NCBI RefSeq assembly: GCF_003853645.1
Contig: NZ_QTPO01000008.1
Span: 1 to 64,000, forward strand
Direction: 5' to 3'
DNA from: Burkholderia sp. Bp9143
GTDB lineage: Bacteria > Pseudomonadota > Gammaproteobacteria > Burkholderiales > Burkholderiaceae
Length of the DNA stretch: 64,000 nucleotides
Every line of letters starts with the position of its first letter. The first letter of the stretch is position 1. The position numbers were made by a program, and so were the translations under genes. The notes under the pieces are model-generated. The model searched no databases and was not told the origin of the DNA. It saw only the letters and a list, made by a program, of their open reading frames with translations. Positions 52,876-61,152 of this stretch are shown here, piece after piece.

Positions 52876-52962
52876 CCCCGCCGAACGCGACGAGCCGCTG
52901 AACCCGCGGGCGGCAACCGGGCGCGGCGCACGCCGTGCCGCACGCCGGTCGCCGCGCCGTGG

Positions 52963-54588
52963 TCAGATCACGCGGAAGTGGTGCGTGCCGTCCCGCTTCA
53001 GCTGGTCGACCAGCCCGTATTCCCAGTCGAGATACGCCTGCATCGCCGCGGCCGCGTTGTCGGTGCCTTCGTACGGGCGCCGGTAGCGGTCGACGCGCGG
53101 CGACGCCAGGTGAGTCTCGCCGTGCTCGAGCGGCAGCCCCGCATCGATCCATGCGGCCGTGCCGCCGGTCAGCACCGAAATTGCCGCGGAAGCCGGCAGC
53201 AACGCGCGCGCGTCGTCCGCCGCGAACCGTGCGAGCAGGCTCGATCCGCACGTGAACACGTAGCGCTTCGCCGGCGGGATCGCGGCGAGCGCGTCGCGCA
53301 ACTGCGCGCGCACGACGAACCATGCACCGGGGATATGGCGCTTCACGTAGTTCGCGCTGGTCGTCACGTCGACGATCGCGATCTCGCCCGCGCCCGCCTC
53401 CTTCAGCCAGCCCGCAAGCGTCGCGGGCGACACCTCCGTCACCTGCGGCGTCGCCGGCACGTCGCGCGGCGGCTGGCCGCGCTCGGAGAACGCTGCCGTG
53501 CCGTCCGGTTCGACGACGCGCACGTCCCAGCCCATCTGCGCGAGCCACGACGCGGTCATGTCCGCGCGCACGCCGTCGTCGTCGGCGAGCACGATCCGCG
53601 CGCCGCGCACGGCCGCATGGTGGTCGGTCTCCTGCACGAGCTGGCCGCCCGGCGTGCTCAGGAAGCCCGGCAGATGGCCGGCCTCGTATTCCTCCGGCGT
53701 GCGCACGTCGAAGCGGTACTGCGTGCGACCCGGTTCGTCGAGCGCGGCGACGTCCGCGAGCGCGATGCGCGGCACGCCGGCGCGCTCGGCCACCGCGCGC
53801 GCGGCCTGACGCGCGTCGGCGCGCTGCTCCGCGTCGATGTCGTCCGGAAATCGGCGCGCGGCGCCGTGCTCGAGCGTCTGGCCGGCGAGCGTCCAGCCGA
53901 TCGTGCCGTTGCGCAGTGCCGCGACCGGGTTCGGCAGCCCCGCGTTGACGAGCGACTGCGTGCCGATGATGCTGCGCGTGCGGCCCGCGCAGTTCACCAC
54001 CACCCGGGTTTCCGGATTCGGCGCGAGCGCGCGCACGCGCAGCACGAGTTCCGCACCCGGCACGCTGGTCGACGTCGGGATGTTCATCGTCTGGTATTCG
54101 TCGAAGCGGCGCGCGTCGACGATCACGACGTCGGCCTTCGCGTCGATCAGCGCCTGCACTTCCTGCGCGGACAACGACGGCGTATGGCGCTCGGCCTCGA
54201 CCCATTCGCCGAACGACTTGCTCGGCACGTTCACGTCGATGAACAGTTCGCCGCCCGCGGCGAGCCAGCCCGCGAGGCCGCCGTCGAGCAGCCGCACGTC
54301 GGTATAGCCGAGCTGCGCGAGCTTCGCGGCCGCGCGCGGCGCGAGATCCTCGCCGCCGGCTTCGCCGAACACGACGATCGGCGTGTCGCGGCGCGGAATG
54401 CGCGTCCATGCGTCGAGTTCGAGTTTCGACAGCGGAAAGTTGGCGGCCCACAGCGGATGCCCCTGCGCGTAGGGATCTTCCTCGCGCACGTCGATCAGCG
54501 CGAGCTCGTCGCGGGCCAGGAGACGCGCGCGTACGTCCTGGTACGACGCGACGGGGAAACGGGAAGTGGAATCAGCGGATTGCGTCAC
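52963..54588 (-). CDS. Four-domain rhodanese-like sulfurtransferase
   Basis: 541 residues containing four rhodanese modules: about 13-115, 140-245, 270-372 and 386-490. Only modules 2 and 4 keep the active-site Cys (C200 in VVNCAGRTRS; C447 in VFTCGSSLLA). Modules 1 and 3 have FGEAGG and LADDDG at the same place, so they are probably structural. It would move sulfane sulfur between thiols and acceptors. The GTG at 54588 is preferred; a TTG at 54630 is possible. It lies downstream of cysteine dioxygenase on the same strand, so it probably handles sulfur from cysteine breakdown. The last 50 residues (DWEYGLVDQLKRD) are a conserved-looking helical tail. Confidence 0.88.
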   Translation of the reverse strand: MTQSADSTSRFPVASYQDVRARLLARDELALIDVREEDPYAQGHPLWAANFPLSKLELDAWTRIPRRDTPIVVFGEAGGEDLAPRAAAKLAQLGYTDVRLLDGGLAGWLAAGGELFIDVNVPSKSFGEWVEAERHTPSLSAQEVQALIDAKADVVIVDARRFDEYQTMNIPTSTSVPGAELVLRVRALAPNPETRVVVNCAGRTRSIIGTQSLVNAGLPNPVAALRNGTIGWTLAGQTLEHGAARRFPDDIDAEQRADARQAARAVAERAGVPRIALADVAALDEPGRTQYRFDVRTPEEYEAGHLPGFLSTPGGQLVQETDHHAAVRGARIVLADDDGVRADMTASWLAQMGWDVRVVEPDGTAAFSERGQPPRDVPATPQVTEVSPATLAGWLKEAGAGEIAIVDVTTSANYVKRHIPGAWFVVRAQLRDALAAIPPAKRYVFTCGSSLLARFAADDARALLPASAAISVLTGGTAAWIDAGLPLEHGETHLASPRVDRYRRPYEGTDNAAAAMQAYLDWEYGLVDQLKRDGTHHFRVI

Positions 54589-54697
54589 GATGTCTCTGTC
54601 GGATTCTGTTGAAGTCGGTGAAGAAAGCAAACGGAAAACGGATGAATCTTGAGCCGGCGGGCAGGCGCTCGCAACGGGGCGCCCGAGACTGGCGTCG

Positions 54698-55264
54698 TCA
54701 AGCGTTCGAATAGCCGGACACGAACGGCTTCACGGTGCCGTCCTCCAGGAACACCGCACGCTCGACCTTGCCGATGTTCGCGCCGTACACGTGGATGCTG
54801 ATCGATACCTGGTCGGCGAACGCGTTGGTCACGCGATGAACGTCGCCGATGCGCGGCGACACGGCTTCGACGTCGCCCGGCTGCAGCCGCACCGCATCGC
54901 CCGACGGCACCGGCTTGCCGGCCGCGTCGAACCGGTACGGCTGCGAAAACTCGCCGCCGCGCAGCATCCCGATCAGCCCCCACACCGTGTGGTTGTGGAT
55001 CGGCGTCGTCTGGCCAGGCCCCCACACGAAGCTGACGACGGAAAACCGCTCGTCGGGATCGAGATGCAACAGGTACTGGCGGTAGCGGTCGGGATCGGGC
55101 TGCGCGAACGCGTCGGGCAGCCAGTCGTCGTGCGCGACGAGCGCGGCAAGCAGCGCGCCGCCCTCGTCAAGGATGCGCGCCTCGTTCGCGCCGGACGCGA
55201 GCAGCGCACCCAGCCCGTCGACGAACGGACGCAGCGGCGTCTGCTGCAACGAAAGCATACTCAT
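54698..55264 (-). CDS. Cysteine dioxygenase
   Basis: 188 residues, cupin fold. The three iron-binding histidines are H90 and H92 in TTPIHNHTVWG and H143 in GDVHRVTN. There is no Cys near position 93 for the Cys-Tyr crosslink found in mammals, as usual for bacterial forms; the Arg-type versus Gln-type (mercaptopropionate) substrate choice is not settled here. It oxidises cysteine to cysteine sulfinate. GGAGGCAGCCG precedes the ATG at 55264. The rhodanese gene follows after 109 bases, and a LysR gene is divergent 62 bases away. Confidence 0.9.
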   Translation of the reverse strand: MSMLSLQQTPLRPFVDGLGALLASGANEARILDEGGALLAALVAHDDWLPDAFAQPDPDRYRQYLLHLDPDERFSVVSFVWGPGQTTPIHNHTVWGLIGMLRGGEFSQPYRFDAAGKPVPSGDAVRLQPGDVEAVSPRIGDVHRVTNAFADQVSISIHVYGANIGKVERAVFLEDGTVKPFVSGYSNA

Positions 55265-55326
55265 CGGCTGCCTCCTCGAATATGATGGATCGTCATGATG
55301 CACCCGAAAGACCATGCAGAACAAAC

Positions 55327-56250
55327 ATGAAAATTAGCGATATCGACGCTTTTGCAGCGGTCGTCCGCTGCCACACGCTGAGCCAGGCCGCGGCCGAGCT
55401 CGGGATGACGCAGCCCGCGATCACGCGGCGCGTGCAGAATCTCGAGGAAGCGCTCGGCGTCACGCTGCTCGACCGCAACACGAAGCCGCCGCGCCCGACC
55501 GACATCGGCCTGCAGGTGTTCGAGCAGTGTCGCGCGATCCTGCGCGAAGTCGATGCACTGCGCGAACTGACGGCCGGCCAGCGGCCGCCCGCCGGCGAAT
55601 TCCGCGTCGGCCTCACGCAAGGGCTCGGCGAGCTGATGCTGCCCGGCCTGATCGCGCAGCTCGGCGGGCAATGGCCGGCGCTCGCCACGCAGATCACGAC
55701 CGCCTGGGGCGGCATGCTCGTCGAGCGCGTCGCGCGCCGCGAACTCGACGCGGCGCTGGTGTTTCTGGCCCGCGAGATGGTGCTGCCGCCGCAGGTCGAG
55801 GGCGAGCGGCTGCTGGCCACGCGGCTGGTCGCGGTCGGCCGCAAGGGCGACTGGCCGCGCCGCAGCTACCGGCTCGCCGACTGCCATGCGCGCGGCTGGG
55901 TGCTCAATCCCGACGGCTGCGGCTTTCGCGCGGGCCTGCGCCGCGCGCTCGACGCGCAGGGGCTGCCGATGCCGGTCACGCTCGACACCTATGGCCGCGA
56001 CCTGCAATTGCAGAGCGTCGCGAACGGCTTCGGCATCGGGCTGATGCCGCTGCCGCTCGTCCAAGGCAGCCCCCTGCGCGACGCGGTCGACATCGTGCCC
56101 CTCGCCGATTTCAAGCCGCGGATCGATCTGTGGCTGCTGCACCGGCAGGACGCCGCGCGCTTCAAGGCGCCGCTCGGGGCCGTGGCCGCGCATGCGCGCG
56201 CGGTGTTCGCGTTGCCCGCGGATGCGGCCGCGCACGACGAGGCCGCTTGA
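55327..56250 (+). CDS. LysR-family regulator of the cysteine dioxygenase/rhodanese unit
   Basis: 307 residues. The N-terminal helix-turn-helix reads SDIDAFAAVVRCHTLSQAAAELGMTQPAITRRVQNLEEALG, and the rest is the ligand-binding domain. The ATG at 55327 gives the normal start; a 15-residue upstream extension is unlikely. Only 62 bases separate it from the divergent dioxygenase gene, so one bound regulator can serve both promoters. Sulfur amino acids are the plausible effectors, inferred from the neighbour. Confidence 0.9.
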   Translation: MKISDIDAFAAVVRCHTLSQAAAELGMTQPAITRRVQNLEEALGVTLLDRNTKPPRPTDIGLQVFEQCRAILREVDALRELTAGQRPPAGEFRVGLTQGLGELMLPGLIAQLGGQWPALATQITTAWGGMLVERVARRELDAALVFLAREMVLPPQVEGERLLATRLVAVGRKGDWPRRSYRLADCHARGWVLNPDGCGFRAGLRRALDAQGLPMPVTLDTYGRDLQLQSVANGFGIGLMPLPLVQGSPLRDAVDIVPLADFKPRIDLWLLHRQDAARFKAPLGAVAAHARAVFALPADAAAHDEAA

Positions 56251-56311
56251 CCCAGATCGACGACGCCGGCACGGCGTCGCCCCGGTTGCGCTGACTGCCG
56301 CGCCACCCCGC

Positions 56312-57691
56312 TCACGCATCGTTTCGACCGGATGCCGGCGCGTTGCGCGACGTCGCGCCCGCCTCCGCCTCCGCCTCCGCCTCCGCCTCCGCCTCCGCCT
56401 CCGCCTCCGCGTTCGCGTTCGCGTTCGCGTTCGCGCTTCGCGCCGCCGCCTCGAGCGCCGCACGTCCGGCGGCGACCGCGATCGCATCGTCCTGCGGCGT
56501 ATGCACGCGGCTGCACAGCACGTCGCGATAGTGACGTTCGAGCGGATTGTGGCGGCTCAGTCCGTGATTGCCCGACAGCTTCAACGCGTGCTCGACCGCG
56601 CGGATCGCCTGTTCCGTCACGGTTCGCTTGACGAGGCCGCTCGTCGTCACCGTCGGCGCGTCGCCGGCATCGGTTCGTGCGATGTGCTCGTCGAGCAGCA
56701 CGCGATTTGTATGCAGCCACCCTTCGATCTCGCCGACGGCCTCCTGCACGCGCGGCAGCGTCGCGAGCGGCGCACCGAGCCCGCTCGGCGCGCGTGTCGT
56801 CGCGAAATCGAGCAGCCAGTCGCGCGACGCGCGCGCCACTGCATCGTAGAGACTGCCGAGCAACGCGACCATCCAGGCCTGCTGGTCGGCCTGCGCGTCG
56901 ACATCCGCGTGGCTCGCGGCCGACACCGCCCACGCATCGGGCGCGCGCACATCCACCGCATGATCGGCGGGCAGCCGCACGTCGTCCAACACGACCTCAT
57001 GGCTGCCCGATGCGCGCAGGCCCAAGTGATTCCAGCTTTCGATCACGCGGATACGCACGTCGTCCTCCGCGTCCCACTCGCGCCGCACGAGGAACACGCC
57101 GACGCGCGGCTCGGGCTCGTCGGTGCGGGCCCACACCGCCAGCCAGCGCAGCGCCGGAATGCCGGTGCTGTACAGCTTGTGGCCGGACAGCCGCCAGCCG
57201 TCGCCGTCTCGACGCGCGATCGTTTCGGGCAGGCCGCCGCGCGACGGCGAGCCGAGCGCCGGTTCGACGCGCAACGCGTTGATCAGCGCGCCTTCTTCAA
57301 CGGCACTGTCGAACACCGCACGCCGCAGGCGCGCGGGCCAGCGGTTGTCCGTGCGGCCGAGTGCGCGATGCTGCAGATACGTCATCGTCAGCACCAGCGC
57401 GGTCGCGGGATCGGCGCGTGCGACGGCGGCCACGATCCGGCTCGCCTGCGCGAGCGTCGCGCCCGCGCCGCCATCCTCGCGCGGCACGACCTGTGCAATC
57501 AGCCCGGCGCGATGCAGCCGCGCGAAGTTCTCATGCGGGAAACGGCCGTCGACGTCGTTGCGGGCCGCGTCGGCGGCAAGTTCGGGCGCGAGACGCTCGA
57601 GCAGCGCGGCAACGCGTGCATCGTCGGCAGGCAGGTGGCGCAGCGACGACTGCGGCAGGTGCGGCGAGGAAGCGGCAAGGCTGGCGGACAT
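56312..57691 (-). CDS. Acyl-CoA dehydrogenase-fold monooxygenase (SfnB/DszC-like)
   Basis: 459 residues. The acyl-CoA dehydrogenase fold is clear (GGAGATLAQASRIVAAVARADPATALV; LSGHKLYSTGIPALRWLAVWART; NHLGLRASGSHEV; LSGNHGLSRHNPLER). The fold in this branch uses reduced flavin for oxygenation of sulfur compounds (SfnB sulfur acquisition, DszC). The C-terminus after about residue 418 is a repeat-encoded tail of alternating Ala-Asn and Ala-Glu, described separately. GAGGGAA precedes the ATG at 57691. It is divergent from an SsuD-like operon 435 bases away. Confidence 0.88.
   Translation of the reverse strand: MSASLAASSPHLPQSSLRHLPADDARVAALLERLAPELAADAARNDVDGRFPHENFARLHRAGLIAQVVPREDGGAGATLAQASRIVAAVARADPATALVLTMTYLQHRALGRTDNRWPARLRRAVFDSAVEEGALINALRVEPALGSPSRGGLPETIARRDGDGWRLSGHKLYSTGIPALRWLAVWARTDEPEPRVGVFLVRREWDAEDDVRIRVIESWNHLGLRASGSHEVVLDDVRLPADHAVDVRAPDAWAVSAASHADVDAQADQQAWMVALLGSLYDAVARASRDWLLDFATTRAPSGLGAPLATLPRVQEAVGEIEGWLHTNRVLLDEHIARTDAGDAPTVTTSGLVKRTVTEQAIRAVEHALKLSGNHGLSRHNPLERHYRDVLCSRVHTPQDDAIAVAAGRAALEAAARSANANANANAEAEAEAEAEAEAEAEAGATSRNAPASGRNDA
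56361..56432. repeat. Hexanucleotide microsatellite in the 3' end of the flavoprotein gene
   Basis: Eight uninterrupted copies of GCCTCC (56361-56408) are followed directly by four of GCGTTC (56409-56432). On the coding strand they give (AN)4 then (AE)8. Because units are six bases, length changes would keep the frame, so the array can vary among strains without killing the gene. Confidence 0.95.
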
Positions 57692-58126
57692 CGGTACGGA
57701 TTCCCTCGGTGACTGGGTAGCTGGACGACGTAACAGTGGAGATCGATTGGCGGATGACGCGGCGGCGCGTGAAGCCGGCCGCGATCGGGTGCGGGCGCGC
57801 GGGCTGGTTCGCGGGCGTTTGTCGTTTGTCGCCAGTGCTCGTAGACGGCTCGGCATTCGAGCCGGGTCGCGAATCCCGGACCGCGTGCGGATCCGATTCC
57901 TGCCCGGCGCGTCAGCCCCGCCAGAGACGCACCCGGCGCCCTTTCGATTCGATCCCGAGCCCACAGCGTATGCGCAACGCACACGCGCCCAAACCATGCA
58001 AATCTGATATTCAAATCGGGATTGATTATTTCCGTTCCGCATGATCCCGGCGGTAATCTGCGCTCCATTCCCGCCCCGGCCGGCCATCGCTGGCCGAGCC
58101 GGGCCGTCCTTGCATCGGAGATCCAG
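57692..58126. other. Divergent control region of the flavoprotein and SsuD-like genes
   Basis: 435 bases with no gene. Bases 57995-58040 (around GATATTCAAATCGGGATTGATTATTTCCG) are the AT-richest part and hold a short AAATC/GATT inverted repeat. They are about 90-130 bases upstream of the SsuD-like gene and are the likely promoter and CysB/Cbl-type control zone; no sigma-54 site (TGGC-N8-TGC) was found. Confidence 0.4.
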
Positions 58127-59212
58127 ATGAGCGTCGAATTCATCGGCATGATCCAGAGCCAGAAGCAGTCGGAAATCCATCCGCCTGCCGGCCCCGTCGT
58201 CGACCCCGACTATGTGCGCGACTTCGCCCGCGCACACGAAACGGCCGGCTTCGACCGGATCCTCGTCCCGCACCACTCGACCGGCCCGTCGGCGACGCTG
58301 ACGATCGCGTTCGCGGCCGCGGCGACCGAACGCATCCACTTCATGCTCGCGCATCGCCCGGGCTTCACCGCGCCGACGCTTGCCGCGCGGCAGATCGCGA
58401 CGCTCGACCAGTTCAGCCGCGGCCGGCTCGCCGTGCACTTCATCTCCGGCGGCTCGGACAGCGAACAGCAGCGCGACGGCGATTTCCTCGACCACGACGC
58501 ACGTTACGCACGCACCGACGAATACCTCGGCATCCTGCGCCGCATCTGGACCGAAACGCAGCCGTTCGATCACGCCGGCGCGCACTACCGCTTCACGCAG
58601 GGCTTTTCGGAAGTGAAGCCGTTCCAGCGGCCGCACGTGCCGATCTACTTCGGCGGCGCCTCGGAAGCGGCGCTGGAAGTGGCCGGCAAGCACGCGGACG
58701 TCTATGCGCTGTGGGGCGAATCGCTCGACCAGGTACGCGACCTGACGACCCGCGTGCGTGCCGAAGCCGCGAAGCACGGCCGGCAGGTGCGCTTCTCCGT
58801 GTCGTTCCGGCCGATTCTCGCGGCGACCGAAGACGAAGCGTGGGCACGCGCGCACCGGATCCTCGACGAAACCCGCCGGCTGCGCGACGCGGCCGGACTC
58901 GGCACCGGCGGCCCGCAGCAGAGCGAAGGCGCGCGGCGCCTGCTCGCCGCGGCCGAACGCGGCTCGCGCGTCGACAAGCGGCTGTGGACCGAAATCGCGA
59001 AGCTCACCGGCGCGCGCTCGAATTCGACCGCGCTGGTCGGCACGCCCGAACAAGTCGCCGACGCGCTGCTCGACTACTACGACCTCGGCGTGACGACGTT
59101 CCTGATCCGCGGCTTCGACCCGCTCGACGACGCGATCGACTACGGCCGCGAACTGATTCCGCGCGTGCGCAGCGCCGTCGCGGCACGCGACGCGGCGCGC
59201 CGCGCGGCCTGA
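58127..59212 (+). CDS. LLM-class flavin-dependent monooxygenase (SsuD-like)
   Basis: 361 residues, a TIM-barrel enzyme of the bacterial-luciferase group using reduced FMN from a partner reductase. ETAGFDRILVPHH, HRPGFTAPTLAARQIATLDQFSRGRLAVHFISGG and FGGASEAALEVAGKHADVYALWGE match alkanesulfonate monooxygenases, which cleave a C-S bond to aldehyde and sulfite. The ATG at 58127 with CGGAGATCC upstream is chosen; an earlier start adds 35 unrelated residues. It heads an operon with an aldolase and an ABC importer, and no NADPH:FMN reductase is present in the window. Confidence 0.9.
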   Translation: MSVEFIGMIQSQKQSEIHPPAGPVVDPDYVRDFARAHETAGFDRILVPHHSTGPSATLTIAFAAAATERIHFMLAHRPGFTAPTLAARQIATLDQFSRGRLAVHFISGGSDSEQQRDGDFLDHDARYARTDEYLGILRRIWTETQPFDHAGAHYRFTQGFSEVKPFQRPHVPIYFGGASEAALEVAGKHADVYALWGESLDQVRDLTTRVRAEAAKHGRQVRFSVSFRPILAATEDEAWARAHRILDETRRLRDAAGLGTGGPQQSEGARRLLAAAERGSRVDKRLWTEIAKLTGARSNSTALVGTPEQVADALLDYYDLGVTTFLIRGFDPLDDAIDYGRELIPRVRSAVAARDAARRAA

Positions 59213-59232
59213 TGCAAAGGGAGACGCCGATC

Positions 59233-60078
59233 ATGTCCGCCGTTCTGTCCTCTTCATCGCCCGCGCGCACCGCGTCGGGTCTCGTCCTCGCCGACACGCC
59301 GCGCCAGCATTTCTGGTTCGATCCGCCCGCGCCGCGCTTCGACGTCGCCGCCGAGCGCCGCCACCGGCAGGAGCGGCTCGCGGCCGCGTTCCGCCTGTTC
59401 GCGCGCTTCGGCTTCGCGTCGGGCCTCGCCGGTCACATCACCGCGCGCGACCCCGAACTGCCCGACCACTTCTGGGTGAATCCGCTCGGCGTGCATTTCT
59501 CGCAGATCAAGGTGTCGGACCTGCTGCTCGTCAATGCGCACGGCGAAACCGCGATCGGCAACCGGCCGCTGAACAAGGCCGCGTTCGCGATCCATGCGGC
59601 GATTCACGACGCGCATCCGCACCTCGTCGCGGCCGCGCATACGCACTCGACCTACGGCAAGGCGTGGTCGACGCTCGGCCGCCCGCTCGACCCGCTGACG
59701 CAGGACGCGTGCGTGTTCTACGAGGACCACGCGTTGTTCGACGACTTCACCGGGATGGTCGTCGATACGAGCGAAGGCGCACGGATCGCGGACGCGCTCG
59801 CGAAGCCCGACGGCACCACGCACAAGGGCGCGATCCTGAAGAACCACGGAATCCTGACGGCCGGCCCGACGGTCGAGGCCGCCGCGTGGTGGTACATCGC
59901 GCTCGACAACGCCGCGCACACGCAGCTGCTGGCCGAGGCGGCCGGCACGCCGCAACCGATCGATCATGCGACCGCGCGACACACGCACGGCCAGATCGGC
60001 GGCCCCGACGGCGCATTGCATGCGTTCGACAGCCTGTTCGCGCGCGTCGTCGCCGACGAACCCGACCTGCTCGACTGA
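59233..60078 (+). CDS. Class II aldolase/adducin family protein
   Basis: 281 residues. The zinc site of class II aldolases is visible: AAAHTHSTYGKAWS with two His, and further His in a C-terminal TARHTHGQ and KNHGILT. It resembles fuculose- or ribulose-phosphate aldolase/epimerase relatives and the short aldolases found beside sulfonate or organic-acid operons. It may act on the aldehyde from the upstream monooxygenase, an inference from order. AAGGGAG precedes the ATG at 59233. It lies 20 bases after the monooxygenase stop. Confidence 0.82.
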   Translation: MSAVLSSSSPARTASGLVLADTPRQHFWFDPPAPRFDVAAERRHRQERLAAAFRLFARFGFASGLAGHITARDPELPDHFWVNPLGVHFSQIKVSDLLLVNAHGETAIGNRPLNKAAFAIHAAIHDAHPHLVAAAHTHSTYGKAWSTLGRPLDPLTQDACVFYEDHALFDDFTGMVVDTSEGARIADALAKPDGTTHKGAILKNHGILTAGPTVEAAAWWYIALDNAAHTQLLAEAAGTPQPIDHATARHTHGQIGGPDGALHAFDSLFARVVADEPDLLD

Positions 60079-60113
60079 ACGCCTGCCGCACGACCGGAAC
60101 CGGAGACCACACG

Positions 60114-61148
60114 ATGACCGATACCACCGCACCCGCGCCGACCGGCGCACCTGACGACAAACGCCGACGGCTGCTGCGCGCGGCCGGCGCCGCCGCGCTC
60201 GCCGCGCCGACGATCACGCTCGGCCGCAAGGCCTGGTCCGCGCCGCCGCTGAAGAAGCTCACGTTCGCGTGGAACCAGAATGCGTTCTGCCTGACGCCGA
60301 TCGTCGTCGCGCAGGAGAACGGCTTCTTCGAGAAGAACGGGCTGAAGGTCGAGCTGATCAACTACAGCGGATCGACCGACCAGCTGCTCGAATCGATCGC
60401 GACCGGCAAGGCCGACGCGGCGGTCGGGATGATCCACCGCTGGCTGAAGCCGCTCGAAGCCGGCTTCGACGTGAAGATCATCGGCAGCTCGCACGGCGGC
60501 TGCGTGCGGCTGCTCGGCGCGAAGACGGCCGGCGTGACGACGCTGCAGGCGCTGAAGGGCAAGACGGTCGGCGTCAGCGATCTCGCGGCGCCCGGCAAGC
60601 ACTTCTTCTCGATCCTGCTCGCGAAGAACGGCATCGATCCCGAACGCGACATCACGTGGCGGCAGTATCCGGCCGACCTGCTCGGCGTCGCGGTCGACAA
60701 AGGGGAGATCCAGGCGATCGCCGACGGCGACCCGAACCTCTATCTGCTCGAGAAGCGCAGCAACGGCGCGTATACGGAACTCGCGACGAACCTGTCCGGC
60801 GAATACGCGCGCAAGGTGTGCTGCGTGATCGGCGCGCGCGGCGACCTCGTGCGCAATGACCGGCCGGCAGCCGCCGCGCTCGCGCGCTCGATCGTGCAGG
60901 CCACCGAGTACACGCACGACAACCCGAACGAAGCCGCGAAGGCGTTCGCGAAGTATTCGCCGAAGATCAGCCCGGACGACCTGCGCAAGCTGTACGCGAC
61001 GCTGACCTACACGCACCACCCGACCAACGTCGACCTGCAGCAGGAAATCGCGTTCTACGCGGACGATTTCCGGCGGATCAGCGTACTGAAGAAGAGCACC
61101 GACCCGCAGCGCTTCGCGCAGCAGGTCTATGCGAACGTGCTGGGGTGA
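60114..61148 (+). CDS. ABC importer substrate-binding protein (TauT/SsuT/NitT-type)
   Basis: 344 residues. A signal with an Arg cluster, KRRRLLRAAGAAALAA, suggests Tat-like export; the mature protein starts near SAPPLKK. Its fold is the NMT1/THI5-like and SsuA type, with KLTFAWNQNAFCLTPIVVAQENGFF and GKTVGVSDLAAPGKHFF. It binds an anionic sulfonate or similar substrate in the periplasm and passes it to the permease encoded next. It follows the aldolase by 35 bases. Confidence 0.9.
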   Translation: MTDTTAPAPTGAPDDKRRRLLRAAGAAALAAPTITLGRKAWSAPPLKKLTFAWNQNAFCLTPIVVAQENGFFEKNGLKVELINYSGSTDQLLESIATGKADAAVGMIHRWLKPLEAGFDVKIIGSSHGGCVRLLGAKTAGVTTLQALKGKTVGVSDLAAPGKHFFSILLAKNGIDPERDITWRQYPADLLGVAVDKGEIQAIADGDPNLYLLEKRSNGAYTELATNLSGEYARKVCCVIGARGDLVRNDRPAAAALARSIVQATEYTHDNPNEAAKAFAKYSPKISPDDLRKLYATLTYTHHPTNVDLQQEIAFYADDFRRISVLKKSTDPQRFAQQVYANVLG

Positions 61149-61152
61149 CGCG

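Noticed and set aside
56361-56432. The repeat array as a possible CRISPR
   Set aside because: Units are six bases, contiguous and without spacers, and no cas genes are present.
56343-56531. A plus-strand ORF encoding an Ala/Ser/Phe repeat across the hexanucleotide array
   Set aside because: It is simply the array read on the other strand; the real coding strand is minus, as part of the SfnB/DszC-like gene.
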